Source: Candidatus Acetocimmeria pyornia (lineage in GTDB: Bacteria; Bacillota; Sulfobacillia; UBA3575). From it: a stretch of DNA of 42,383 bases. The stretch spans positions 1 to 42,383 of the forward strand of contig SESX01000003.1 in the NCBI GenBank assembly GCA_004367365.1. Reading direction: 5' to 3'. Shown here piece after piece: positions 20,890 through 30,180 of this stretch (within the stretch, counting starts at the first letter, position 1; the number at the start of each line of letters is the position of its first letter). A model generated the notes under the pieces. That model saw nothing but the letters and a program-made list of their open reading frames with translations, did no database searches and was not told where the DNA came from. Made by a program: the position numbers and the translations under genes.

Positions 20890-21792
20890 CTAACCCTGGT
20901 CCAGGATCTCACGGAGCCGGGCGGCATAAGCCGCACTCTCTTCGTCGTCAGTTACCAGTTCGATCTTGTCCGGGGAATCAACTCCCAGGCCCAATTCCAC
21001 CGCCCGCGCAATCTGCTCCTGGTCGAAGATTTTCTTGGACATGATGTCCTCGTTGCTACCCAGGTCCTTCAAAACAGCCACTCCCACTGCGTCAACTGCC
21101 ACCCGGTCAGTACCAGTGACAAATACACTAGCCTTCTTCCGAACACCCTGGTCTGGCCCACCGTCCACAAAGACATCCACCCCGTCCATCACGATCAACT
21201 CCGGACGGTAGCAAAGGTTGATTTCGGTGATCATCTTTCTCATGTTGGGAGAACCGTGCATCTGTCCCATGAAATCATAGCCCCGCCTGGGGACCAGGCC
21301 CACTCCCAGCTTCAGTGCCATGCTGATCACCCCACCCTTGCCGTGGGTTTTGAGACAGCAGGTGGCAACAATACACTCGGCGTCCCGAACTACCTTCGGG
21401 TAAACAAAACCCTCCGGCCAGTTTCCGTTTTGCGGACGAAACTCTACCCAGTGATCTGTATCGTTTTCGTCTAGATCGATAAACCGCACGCCCAGCTTCT
21501 CGAACAATCGGTCATAACCCTTGTCCCGAACCACATCCGCAGTGAGAGGCGGGCCGCTCCTTTCAGCGACCAGTACGCTGCGCGCCCCCATCTCCCTAAG
21601 CTTCAGGATCAACTCTTCCAGGGTAGCCAGGTCAGTTGAACCAGGGGCCGGGTCTGCGGTGTTGAAATTGGGTTTCACAAGTACTTCCTTACCCTTGACC
21701 GGGTTAACCCCCAACAGTTCAATCGACCGTCTCACTCCAGCATGCCGGTCCGAAGTCCTTACAAGGGCAACCTTGGTTTTGGTCATCCTCAT
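20890..21792 (-). CDS. DUF362 domain-containing protein
   Basis: VALVRTSDRHAGVRRSIELLG...VLVKPNFNTADPAPGSTDLATLEELI...CLKTHGKGGVISMALKLGVGLVP. Confidence 0.9.
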   Translation of the reverse strand: MRMTKTKVALVRTSDRHAGVRRSIELLGVNPVKGKEVLVKPNFNTADPAPGSTDLATLEELILKLREMGARSVLVAERSGPPLTADVVRDKGYDRLFEKLGVRFIDLDENDTDHWVEFRPQNGNWPEGFVYPKVVRDAECIVATCCLKTHGKGGVISMALKLGVGLVPRRGYDFMGQMHGSPNMRKMITEINLCYRPELIVMDGVDVFVDGGPDQGVRKKASVFVTGTDRVAVDAVGVAVLKDLGSNEDIMSKKIFDQEQIARAVELGLGVDSPDKIELVTDDEESAAYAARLREILDQG

Positions 21793-21995
21793 ACCCCCCA
21801 GGTATTGGCAAAGATTCGCACGCCCATTTTCCCCAATCTAATCCCAGCCTTCACGTCTATATTACTCCATTACTCCAGCTGTCTGATATTTCCTGCCTGA
21901 GCCTGCTCCTACTTCCCGGAACCCCTGGAGGTTCTCTCCCTGCCGTCGGTGAAATACAATTAAGAACAAAGGTCTTCAGGAACTAGGCCTCACCC

Positions 21996-22808
21996 TTGGC
22001 TCCTTGGCCCTGGAGGCACCGGACTAAGACTGGGGGGTCCTCTATCTCCACCTTTAAGCTGTGGTTCCTCCCGAGGAGGAAATTCTTTTTCAGCCTGATC
22101 GCCCTCACCGGGCTCTTGGCCTTTGGAACCATGACCCTGGCCGCGGTACTCACCACCGCTGGGAGGTCACCGGTTCTGAAGGGCAGAACCATCGTTGTTG
22201 ACCCCGGCCACGGCGGGATTGACGCCGGAACTGATTACGGTAGGTACTACGAGAAAGACATCAACCTCACGGTCAGCAGGGTCCTGCGCGCTCAACTGAC
22301 CCGGGAAGGTGCCAGGGTGATCACCACCCGGGACCGGGATACCGACCTTAGTCACCTCTACCCTGAGGGTTCTACCCGTCAACGACGTGACCTGGCCGCC
22401 AGGGTGCAGATTGCCCGCACCCATAACGCCGAGGTCCTGATCAGCCTTCACTGCAACTGGAGCTGGAAAACATACCACCGGGGTCCCATTGTTTATTACC
22501 AGGTGGGACGGGAGGACAGCAGGCTCTTGGCGGAAGCCGTCCAACAGGAACTAAACAAGGTTCAAGAGGGGATCCGTAAAATACCAAGGCCGGCAGAGTT
22601 CTACATTCTCCGGGAAAGCCCGATGACAGCCATCATTATCGAAATGGGCTTTCTTTCCAACCCGACCGACCGTCGCCTTCTCAATCAACCTGAATACCTG
22701 AAGAAACTGGCCCGGGCCATTATCGAAGGGCTGGAAACATATATCCAGGTCCGGGAGTTGTACCGCGGATTGTACGGCCCGGTGCCGATGAACTACTTAC
22801 CCCGGTGA
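21996..22808 (+). CDS. cwlD: N-acetylmuramoyl-L-alanine amidase, CwlD-like
   Basis: IVVDPGHGGIDAGTDYGRYYEKDINLTVS, RVITTRDRDTDLS, LISLHCNWS, IIIEMGFLSNPTDRRLL; start codon uncertain. Confidence 0.88.
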   Translation: MAPWPWRHRTKTGGSSISTFKLWFLPRRKFFFSLIALTGLLAFGTMTLAAVLTTAGRSPVLKGRTIVVDPGHGGIDAGTDYGRYYEKDINLTVSRVLRAQLTREGARVITTRDRDTDLSHLYPEGSTRQRRDLAARVQIARTHNAEVLISLHCNWSWKTYHRGPIVYYQVGREDSRLLAEAVQQELNKVQEGIRKIPRPAEFYILRESPMTAIIIEMGFLSNPTDRRLLNQPEYLKKLARAIIEGLETYIQVRELYRGLYGPVPMNYLPR

Positions 22809-22976
22809 ACGAAGATCGTGAACTGCACTTTTCTGCACTGCTCAAGAAGGGCATTTCTGCCCCCTCGCAACTTCAGCGCGTTGCCTCCAGGGGAGTAACG
22901 TCCCGCCGTCCCGGAGGGCAGGAAAGCACCAGGCAGCTCCCAGGGCCAACCCTCAGGCCACCGGCTTCCTGACGCC

Positions 22977-23732
22977 TTACCCTTCTGTCGGCCCCCAACC
23001 TGCAACCGGGACAACCGGTGGTACACAGCCGGCCTGAACCGGGAGCAACCGTTTATCCTGCCACTTCAACACCGTTACGGAACCCGGGGGTATCTGCACA
23101 TTCCAGAGCTTCTCTGGATCCCAACCAAAGGCATCACTCCAAAGGACCCGGACAGGCCCACCGTGGGTTACCACCACCACAGGCCTGCCCCTTCCCTCCC
23201 GAGGTCCTCCAGGTACTCCCCACTCGTCGTTCCGAGTCCCTACCCGGGAACTGGTCAGAGAAGGGGAGCCCTCCTCATCTTTCTTTCCCCTTTTGTCCTC
23301 TTGGTCCTCGTAATCAAGCACCTCGGCCAGGACTTCCCGGACCCGTTCCCGGACCTCCATGATGCTTTCTCCGCCTGGAACCGGGTACGAAGGGTCGGAG
23401 AACCAGCGGTCCACCTCCACGGGCCACCTGCTCCAGATTTGGGCCAGGGTCAATCCTTCCCAACAACCGAAGTCCATTTCCCGCCAGCGCGGGTCGGTAA
23501 TGAGGTGCCAGGGATGGCCCAGCCGGGAACCGATAGTACGGGCTGTTTGCACGGCCCGGCCAAGGTCACTCGAATATATTCTCTGCACCGGCAACCCGGC
23601 CAGGAAACGGCCGAGATCCTTCACCTTCCGCCACCCGGAAAGGGTCAAGGGTTCATCCCCGTGACCCAGGTACCTTCCGACACTGTTCGATTGAACCTCT
23701 CCGTGCCGTACCAGGTACAATAACACCGCCAA
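22977..23732 (-). CDS. cobC: Histidine phosphatase, probable alpha-ribazole phosphatase
   Basis: LYLVRHGEVQSN, YSSDLGRAVQTA, DFGCWEGLTLAQI, VVTHGGPVRVL; last gene of the cobalamin operon. Confidence 0.85.
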   Translation of the reverse strand: MAVLLYLVRHGEVQSNSVGRYLGHGDEPLTLSGWRKVKDLGRFLAGLPVQRIYSSDLGRAVQTARTIGSRLGHPWHLITDPRWREMDFGCWEGLTLAQIWSRWPVEVDRWFSDPSYPVPGGESIMEVRERVREVLAEVLDYEDQEDKRGKKDEEGSPSLTSSRVGTRNDEWGVPGGPREGRGRPVVVVTHGGPVRVLWSDAFGWDPEKLWNVQIPPGSVTVLKWQDKRLLPVQAGCVPPVVPVAGWGPTEG

Positions 23733-23776
23733 ACCTCCCCACGGCTAGCTTCCTTTCCTTGGGCCTTTGTTTAGGC

Positions 23777-24871
23777 TCACGACATGAGGGTTTCCTTTAA
23801 ACCCGCAACAAGTGCTGCATTGTCAGCTGGTCCGCGCACAGCCACCCGGAAAAAATAGGGGTCTAAGCCCTGGAAGTTGGCACAGTCCCGGATCAGGATC
23901 CCCCGCCGGGCCAGGGCCTGGCTGAGGTGGGAAGCAGTGAGACCGGTCTGGAAACAGTTGACCAAGATGAAGTTGGCCGCCGGGTGGTAGGGTTTAAGCC
24001 CCGGGATCACAGACAGGTCCCGGTAAAGGTTCTCCTTCTCCTTCACAATCAAGTCCCTGGTGGCAGCTATGTACTCCTCATCCTCCAGGGAAGCTGTCCC
24101 AGCCACCTGGGCCAGGATATTAACCCGCCACGGAACGGCCCGTTTCCTCAACTCCTCCAGGGTGGCCGGCATCCCAACCAGGTACCCCAGTCTGAGCCCC
24201 GGCAGGGCGAAAAACTTGGTCAGGGAGCCGAGGACTAAAACCCGGTCCATGGTCACCGCCACTTCCACCATAGAATAGTCTGCCGGCCGTGGGATGAAAT
24301 CCAGGAAGGCCTGGTCCACCACCAGCCAGGAATCACGTGCCCTGACCACCTCGGCAAGGTCCAGGAGTTCTTCCTTGGAGACCAGGGTCCCGGTGGGATT
24401 ATTGGGGTTGCAGATAAACACCAGGTCCCTGTTTGCCAAGAAGTCTTCCCACCCGCCTTCCGGCATCCGGAAACAAAAACCGTCGGCAGCCCTGAGGGCC
24501 ACCGGTCCGAAATCACTGCCCGCAGCAGCCCGCCGGTATTCGGAAAAGGTGGGCAGTAAGGTTACCAGCCGCCCCGGGTTAACCCAACCACCAACCAGGC
24601 CGATGAGTTCCGCAGCCCCGTTTCCCACCATCAGGTTCTCGGGCCGTACCTCCAGGTAACGCGCCAGGGCAGCACGCAGTGCAGTACTGGAAGGGTCCGG
24701 GTAGTGCTTGACCCACAACAGGTTGTCTCGGATGGCTTCCAGGGCCCTTGGGGATGGCCCCAGGGGATTAATGCTGGCACTGAAATCAATGAGTTCATCA
24801 ACCCCAAGGCCGAGTCGTGCTGACTCTTTCCACACATTCCCACCGTGTTCGTCGGCCTGCTCATTCACCAT
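23777..24871 (-). CDS. cobD: Threonine-phosphate decarboxylase / HisC-like PLP enzyme
   Basis: HGGNVWKESARLG...DFSASINPLGPSPRALEAI; FICNPNNPTGTL; LGSLTKFFALPGLRLGYLVG; cobalamin operon context. Confidence 0.9.
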   Translation of the reverse strand: MVNEQADEHGGNVWKESARLGLGVDELIDFSASINPLGPSPRALEAIRDNLLWVKHYPDPSSTALRAALARYLEVRPENLMVGNGAAELIGLVGGWVNPGRLVTLLPTFSEYRRAAAGSDFGPVALRAADGFCFRMPEGGWEDFLANRDLVFICNPNNPTGTLVSKEELLDLAEVVRARDSWLVVDQAFLDFIPRPADYSMVEVAVTMDRVLVLGSLTKFFALPGLRLGYLVGMPATLEELRKRAVPWRVNILAQVAGTASLEDEEYIAATRDLIVKEKENLYRDLSVIPGLKPYHPAANFILVNCFQTGLTASHLSQALARRGILIRDCANFQGLDPYFFRVAVRGPADNAALVAGLKETLMS

Positions 24872-26000
24872 CCGCCACCCCCTCTCCCCCCTCGCCAGGC
24901 AGGGTCACAAGCACGGCACCACCCCCGGTTAGTTCTGTCGGCCAGAGCCGGCAGCCGGGAAGGTTTTCCGCCAAGTATGGAAACACTTCCCGGGCCTGAA
25001 CCTTCCGGGGGTCAAAAAGCACCCCCACCACCGTTCCGCTGTGGGCCACGTTAACCCCCAGGGCTCCGCACTTTTTGGCCAGGGCCAAGGCCGGTTCGAA
25101 AACCGGATTGGGGAAGTTTTCCTGTTTGACACGGGCACTGAGGGTGGCTCCAAGGGCAATACTCTCGGGACAACCCGTAGCGAACCCAAAGGAGATATAA
25201 TCCCAGGCGGCCCGGATTACCGGTTCATTGGCCCGGTTTAGATCAACCAACCCTTCCCGGCGGTTAAAGGCCACCGTATCCACCGAACCCCCAGGGTCAA
25301 CCACAATGACCTCCATGGGTGGGGGATGGCCAAGTTCCTCGAGAAGAACTCCACCCAGGTGGTCAAAGGCAACCACTCCCGGGTACATGATCCCGTCGCT
25401 CGGTTCAATGGAGACTGCAAGGGCTGCCAGTTCGTCCGGTCCGGGCACCTCTCCAGTCAGAGCCGCCGCAGCCAGGGCCGCAGCCGTGATATCGGCCGTA
25501 CTGCTGCCACAACCTTTGCCGGCCGGTAGCTGGGAGTAAAGGGTGACGGTCACCTCCACCAGGCTGATCATACCGGGGGTGGTCCTGCCCAGGGTCTGCC
25601 GGACGGCCTTGAGGGTCTTCTCCGCAGCCGGGCCACAAGCGCCCCTCGAGCCTTGTTCAGCAGTCGCAGCCCCTGCCCGGCATTGAAAGTGTCTCACAGG
25701 CGGAGAAGGGCCCAGGCGGCCCGGTCCTTCCATTTTCTTTCCCGGTTCTGTCCGGCCACCGCTCACCGTGGCCTCCGAGCCGGGGATAAACTGTCCCAGG
25801 AGCCGGGAGTCTCCAACCGGCTTGCTCCCCACCGCTATTTCCACTACCGACCACTGGTTAACAGGACACGTGACCAGGAAATACTCCCCGTCCAGAAAGC
25901 CCTGGAGGAGTTCACCACAGGTTCCAGGGGCACGGGCAACAGCCCGGCCGTGCAGAACCTTCCTTCCTTGCGTCCCCATAAAACCCCCTACTCCCGCCAA
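24861..26000 (-). CDS. pduX: GHMP kinase, PduX-like L-threonine kinase
   Basis: RAPGTCGELLQGFLDGEYFLVTCPVN; LPAGKGCGSSTADITAAALA (GHMP motif); overlaps cobD by 11 bp; start may be the internal Met at about 25979. Confidence 0.85.
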   Translation of the reverse strand: MAGVGGFMGTQGRKVLHGRAVARAPGTCGELLQGFLDGEYFLVTCPVNQWSVVEIAVGSKPVGDSRLLGQFIPGSEATVSGGRTEPGKKMEGPGRLGPSPPVRHFQCRAGAATAEQGSRGACGPAAEKTLKAVRQTLGRTTPGMISLVEVTVTLYSQLPAGKGCGSSTADITAAALAAAALTGEVPGPDELAALAVSIEPSDGIMYPGVVAFDHLGGVLLEELGHPPPMEVIVVDPGGSVDTVAFNRREGLVDLNRANEPVIRAAWDYISFGFATGCPESIALGATLSARVKQENFPNPVFEPALALAKKCGALGVNVAHSGTVVGVLFDPRKVQAREVFPYLAENLPGCRLWPTELTGGGAVLVTLPGEGGEGVADGE

Positions 26001-26316
26001 CGCCGGTCTTCTTCCGGCCCGGGCCGGCTTCCCTAACTGGTCTCATTCACCCCGGGCCCTTCATGCCAATATCCCGGTGTCCCGGCACAGGCCTCCCGAA
26101 CCCCAGGCCTCTAACCACTGTTGAACATTCTTCAGCCGGTCCTTGAACCAGACATCCACCCCTCAAGCCGTGCATCTCGACCAAAACGTTCCTGTCGCCG
26201 GACGCCAGTCAAAGCGAAAATTCGTGAACCGTTACAGGCTAGAGTGCGTGGCGGACAGGGGCTTCCCCAAGTGCTTTGACTGGGCCCGAGCAACCCCCAG
26301 AACCTTGGGTACAGGT

Positions 26317-27069
26317 TCAGGACAGGGCGGATAACAACGCCAGAAAAAAAAGGGTGGCCACCTCAACAATCTCGTTGATGGCACCGTAGACATCCCCGGT
26401 CAGGCCTCCCAACCGCCGGGCCACGAGTACAGCCCCGAGCCCACCCACAAGTGAAGCCCCACCCGAAACCAGCAAGCCCGTCCAGCCTAGAACCAGCCAG
26501 GCCGCCACCCCTGTGGTTGCCAGGGCAATGACCAGTTCCCTGCTTCCGGTACGTTCAGCGAAAACCTGGCCCATACCGCCCTCAACCCGGGCATACGGGT
26601 AGAAGACCATGGCCAAGACCATCGCCCACCGGCCGAGAACAGGGGCCAGAACAAGGGCAGGGATTAAGAACCGGCCGGGTAGTAAGGCGGTAATAAAACC
26701 AGCTTTCAAAAAGAGAACCAAGAAAAGGGTTATGGCCCCCATGGAACCCAGGCGGCTGTCCTTCATGATCCGGAGGATACTTTCCCGGTCTGCTTTGCCA
26801 CTCAACAACCCGTCCGCAGTATCCATCAGTCCGTCCAGGTGCAAACCACCGGTCAGAAGCACCCAGGCAGCCAGGGTCAAGACAGAAACCGTCACGGGCG
26901 GGAAAACCCGGACTGCCAGCCACGTGACACCGGCCAACACCCCGCCCAAAACCAGCCCCACCAGTGGAAACAAGGCCGCCGCCTGGCTCCTTTCTTGCAC
27001 CGACTTCAACTCCACGTTGGGAAGGGGAAGACGGGTAAGAAAAGTAAAAGCCCAGATTAGCCTTGACAT
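26317..27069 (-). CDS. cobS: Adenosylcobinamide-GDP ribazoletransferase
   Basis: AFTFLTRLPLP; GGLHLDGLMDTADGLLSGKADRESILRIMKDSRLGSMGA. Confidence 0.95.
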   Translation of the reverse strand: MSRLIWAFTFLTRLPLPNVELKSVQERSQAAALFPLVGLVLGGVLAGVTWLAVRVFPPVTVSVLTLAAWVLLTGGLHLDGLMDTADGLLSGKADRESILRIMKDSRLGSMGAITLFLVLFLKAGFITALLPGRFLIPALVLAPVLGRWAMVLAMVFYPYARVEGGMGQVFAERTGSRELVIALATTGVAAWLVLGWTGLLVSGGASLVGGLGAVLVARRLGGLTGDVYGAINEIVEVATLFFLALLSALS

Positions 27070-27080
27070 GGTCAGCCTCC

Positions 27081-28052
27081 TTAAAATGCCACCACCGCCC
27101 CGAAAAGGGCTCCCCGTATCAATAGTCCGGAAACAAAAGCCATGAAGGAAGCCAGGTACATGAGCCTAACAGCCTGGTCCAGGTCATGAACTGTCGGCGG
27201 CGGGAAAGAAGCACCCAGGTAAGGACGCCGCGCAGGCCGGCCCTGGTAGTAGTTCGTCCCTCCAAGCCGCACCCGTAAGCTCCCGGCCACCGCTGCCTCT
27301 GGGTAGCCTCCATTGGGGCTGGGGTGTTTCCAGGCATCCTGCCGGACAGTCCTCCAGCCGCACGAGGCTCCAAGCCCGAAAAAGACCGCAGCCAGCAACA
27401 GGAACACTACGGTCAGGCGCGCCGGAATAAAGTTAGCCAGGTCATCCAGGCGGGCCGCAGCCCAACCAAAATCCCGGTACTTCTCGTCCCGGTACCCAAC
27501 CATGGAATCCAGGGTGTTTACCGCCTTGTAAGCCAAGGCCAGGGGAACCCCGCCGAGGAAAAGATAAAAGATCGGGGCCACCACCCCGTCGGAGGTATTC
27601 TCGGCTACCGTCTCGATACAGCCCCTGACGATCTCTGGTTCATCCAGGTTACCGGTATCCCGTCCCACGATCCAGCCTAGGCTCCGGCGTGCCTCCTCAA
27701 TTTCCTCCACCTGAAGAAAATCCTTCACCCGCCGGGCAGCCTGGCCCAGGGATTTAACAGCCAATACCGTGGAAACCAGCCAGACCTCAACCAGTACAGC
27801 AACCACGGGTGCGCTCCCAGAAAGGGTCCGCAGCAGCCAGGAGGCAGCCAGGTAGGTTGCGCCCACCACCAGGAACACCAGGAGGAGGCCGGCGACCCGG
27901 CGGCTGAAAGGTGTTCGTGCCAGCCGCAGCATCACCTTCTCCATCCAACTGGTCAGCCGCCCCATGCCCACCACCGGGTGGGGCAGCCAGGCAGGGTCCC
28001 CGATGATCAAATCAAGGGCAAACCCGACCGTCACAATCAACAAGAAGGTCAC
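27081..28052 (-). CDS. cbiB: Adenosylcobinamide-phosphate synthase
   Basis: ALDLIIGDPAWLPHPVVGMGRL; GCIETVAENTSDGVVAPIFYLFLGGVPLALAYKAVNTLDSMVGYRDEKYRDFGWAAARLDDLANFIPARLT; ATGA overlap with cobQ. Confidence 0.97.
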   Translation of the reverse strand: MTFLLIVTVGFALDLIIGDPAWLPHPVVGMGRLTSWMEKVMLRLARTPFSRRVAGLLLVFLVVGATYLAASWLLRTLSGSAPVVAVLVEVWLVSTVLAVKSLGQAARRVKDFLQVEEIEEARRSLGWIVGRDTGNLDEPEIVRGCIETVAENTSDGVVAPIFYLFLGGVPLALAYKAVNTLDSMVGYRDEKYRDFGWAAARLDDLANFIPARLTVVFLLLAAVFFGLGASCGWRTVRQDAWKHPSPNGGYPEAAVAGSLRVRLGGTNYYQGRPARRPYLGASFPPPTVHDLDQAVRLMYLASFMAFVSGLLIRGALFGAVVAF

Positions 28053-29641
28053 CTTTTCTCCACCAGCCCCATAATCCGGTACAGGCTGTGGAGGTTCACG
28101 TGTTGACGCACGTGGTCAGCCAGCCGGTCGTAGGCAGCCTCCCGGCGCTCCTGGTAATCCAGCCAGGCCCCAGGGGTGCTCAAGGAAAACCGGTGCCCTC
28201 GGCGGCCAGACAGCACTTTCAGCCACTCCCGCAGAAAAACAGCGTTGTCAAAGAGACCGTGTAGGTAGGTCCCAAATACCCTTCCATCTGCACTTACTGC
28301 CCCGTCGTCAACATGCACCTGTTTCCCGGAACGGGCCTGGACCTGGAAAGCCGGTTCAACCCCGCAACCCAGTACCGAGTTACCCATGTGGATCTCGTAG
28401 CCTCTGACGTAAACCCCTGTCAGGTTCCTCCACCAGGCCCGCCGGCTGGCAACCTTGGCTTGAACCTGGTGGGTCACCTTCTCCGGGGAGAAGGTGGTTT
28501 CGATGTCCAGGAGCCCCAGACCTTCCATTTCACGTACCCCGGACTGGGTTTCATGTGGGTCAACGAGGCGCGTACCCAGCATTTGAAAGCCCCCACAAAT
28601 CCCCACTACCATTTTCCCTTGGCCCGCAAGGTCCAGGATGCGGTCGGCCAACCCGGATTCCTGGAGAAAGATCAGGTCACCGGTGGTATTTTTTGTACCT
28701 GGAAGGATAACAGCATCCGGGTTACCCAGCTGCCTCAGGTTCTTGACGAACCGGACCCCAACACCGGGAACCACCCTCAGTGGGTCGAAATCAGTGAAAT
28801 TGGAGATCCTTGGCAACTGGATGACAGCAATATCAATCTCCCTGCCCGGGCAGGTTGACTCTTCTCTACCGGCCGCCACGTGAACCTGGCTTTCTTCAGA
28901 ATCCTCGGTCAGGGAAACAGAATCTTCGGCATCAATACCCAGGTCATAAAGGTAGGGGACCACCCCTAGGACCGGCTTGCCGGTCTTTTCTTCCAGGAAC
29001 CTGAGCCCGGGTTCAAGGAGTGCAACCTCACCCCGGAACCGGTTGAAGATAAATCCGGCCACCATCTCCTTTTCGTCTGGATCTAACAATTCAAGGGTTC
29101 CCACCAGGGAGGCAAAAGCCCCACCACGGTCGATGTCCGCCACCAGGATCACCGGGGCCTCAGCCAGTTCCGCCGCTTTCATGTTCACGATATCCCGGTC
29201 CTTGAGATTGATTTCTGCCGGACTCCCTGCCCCCTCAAGAACGACAACATCGAATTCTCGTCTCAGCTTGTCCAGGCACTCCCGCACCGTCTCCAACGCC
29301 CGGGGCAGGTAATCGGCCCGGTACTCACCGGCACTCATATCAGCCAGGGGCCGGCCCTTGACTATTACCTGGGCGACCGCATCCTGTTTGGGTTTCAGGA
29401 GAATGGGGTTCATCTCCACCGCAGCCGGGCAGCCTGCCGCCTCAGCTTGAATCCCCTGGGAACGACCGATCTCCCCGCCGTCACGGGTCACGTACGAGTT
29501 GAGGGCCATGTTCTGGGCTTTGAAGGGGGCGACCCGGTAACCATCCTGTTTTAGAATCCGGCACAGGGCGGTACTCAGGATACTCTTGCCCACGTTGGAG
29601 GCCGTACCTTGAAACATAATTGTCCTAGCCAGCCGTCCCAA
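28049..29641 (-). CDS. cobQ: Cobyric acid synthase
   Basis: MFQGTASNVGKSILSTALCRILKQDGYRVAPFKAQNMALNSYVT...GICGGFQMLG; likely TTG start at 29641 (GGAAGG upstream) or ATG 29617; the ORF-track start at 29809 lies in a repeat element. Confidence 0.93.
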   Translation of the reverse strand: MGRLARTIMFQGTASNVGKSILSTALCRILKQDGYRVAPFKAQNMALNSYVTRDGGEIGRSQGIQAEAAGCPAAVEMNPILLKPKQDAVAQVIVKGRPLADMSAGEYRADYLPRALETVRECLDKLRREFDVVVLEGAGSPAEINLKDRDIVNMKAAELAEAPVILVADIDRGGAFASLVGTLELLDPDEKEMVAGFIFNRFRGEVALLEPGLRFLEEKTGKPVLGVVPYLYDLGIDAEDSVSLTEDSEESQVHVAAGREESTCPGREIDIAVIQLPRISNFTDFDPLRVVPGVGVRFVKNLRQLGNPDAVILPGTKNTTGDLIFLQESGLADRILDLAGQGKMVVGICGGFQMLGTRLVDPHETQSGVREMEGLGLLDIETTFSPEKVTHQVQAKVASRRAWWRNLTGVYVRGYEIHMGNSVLGCGVEPAFQVQARSGKQVHVDDGAVSADGRVFGTYLHGLFDNAVFLREWLKVLSGRRGHRFSLSTPGAWLDYQERREAAYDRLADHVRQHVNLHSLYRIMGLVEKR

Positions 29642-29774
29642 TTGGCCTTCCCCCTCCTTCTGTGCCTGGCTTTCAACGAGAAACCTGACCTTCGTTTCCA
29701 GCTGTCCGGCGGCCCTGCCCGCCAGGACAACCCAATAACCACCTAAACTAGACCGAAAATACTGGTTCCACCCT

Positions 29775-29812
29775 GGATTTTCATCCTTTGGGGTGCCGCC
29801 GCGCCGCATACC
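29775..29812 (-). repeat. Dispersed repeat family, copy E (head only)
   Basis: ATGCGGCGCGGCGGCACCCCAAAGGATGAAAATCCAGG on the minus strand. Confidence 0.6.
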
Positions 29813-29881
29813 CCTAATGTCCTCGAAACTGCAGGTTACAACCTAACAGCTACCATCTGGACACCCGCGAACCCAAGAAAT

Positions 29882-29905
29882 TTCCCGCCCCGGAAGGGGC
29901 GGGAA
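29882..29905 (-). terminator. Intrinsic hairpin between the cobalamin riboswitch and cobQ
   Basis: TTCCCGCCCC-TTCC-GGGGCGGGAA on the minus strand, followed by ATTTCTT. Confidence 0.7.
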
Positions 29906-29971
29906 GTATCGCTTGCTTGGCCTTTGTGAGCGTTGACCTCCTTAATCCCCGAAGGGGTCCAACGTGCAATG

Positions 29972-30125
29972 AGAAGGGCAGGTTTCCTGGCTACCGGTTC
30001 TTACCACCCCATGCCTTCCCGCTTGCGCAGTGGCCTTGTATGAGGTAGTCCCCGGTTACAGTGGCGGGACCGCTCAGGATTTGCACCTGATTCCCTATTA
30101 TCTCCTGACGGAGCACCCATCTCAC
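29972..30125 (-). promoter_or_regulatory. Cobalamin riboswitch upstream of the cobQ operon
   Basis: Minus strand GGTGCTCC...GGGAATCAGGTGCAAATCCTGAGCGGTCCCGCCACTGTAACCGGGG...GCCACTGC...GGGAAGGC...AGCCAGGAAACCTGCC. Confidence 0.96.
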
Positions 30126-30180
30126 GGCATTATTCATATTTCACTGCTATTATAACCCAGTTAGTATCTTAAGAACAACC

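Noticed and set aside
29642-29809. N-terminal extension of the cobQ ORF (MRRGGTPKDENPGW...)
   Set aside because: Encoded by repeat copy E and leader DNA; cobyric acid synthases begin just before FQGTASNVGKS, with a plausible TTG/ATG start there.
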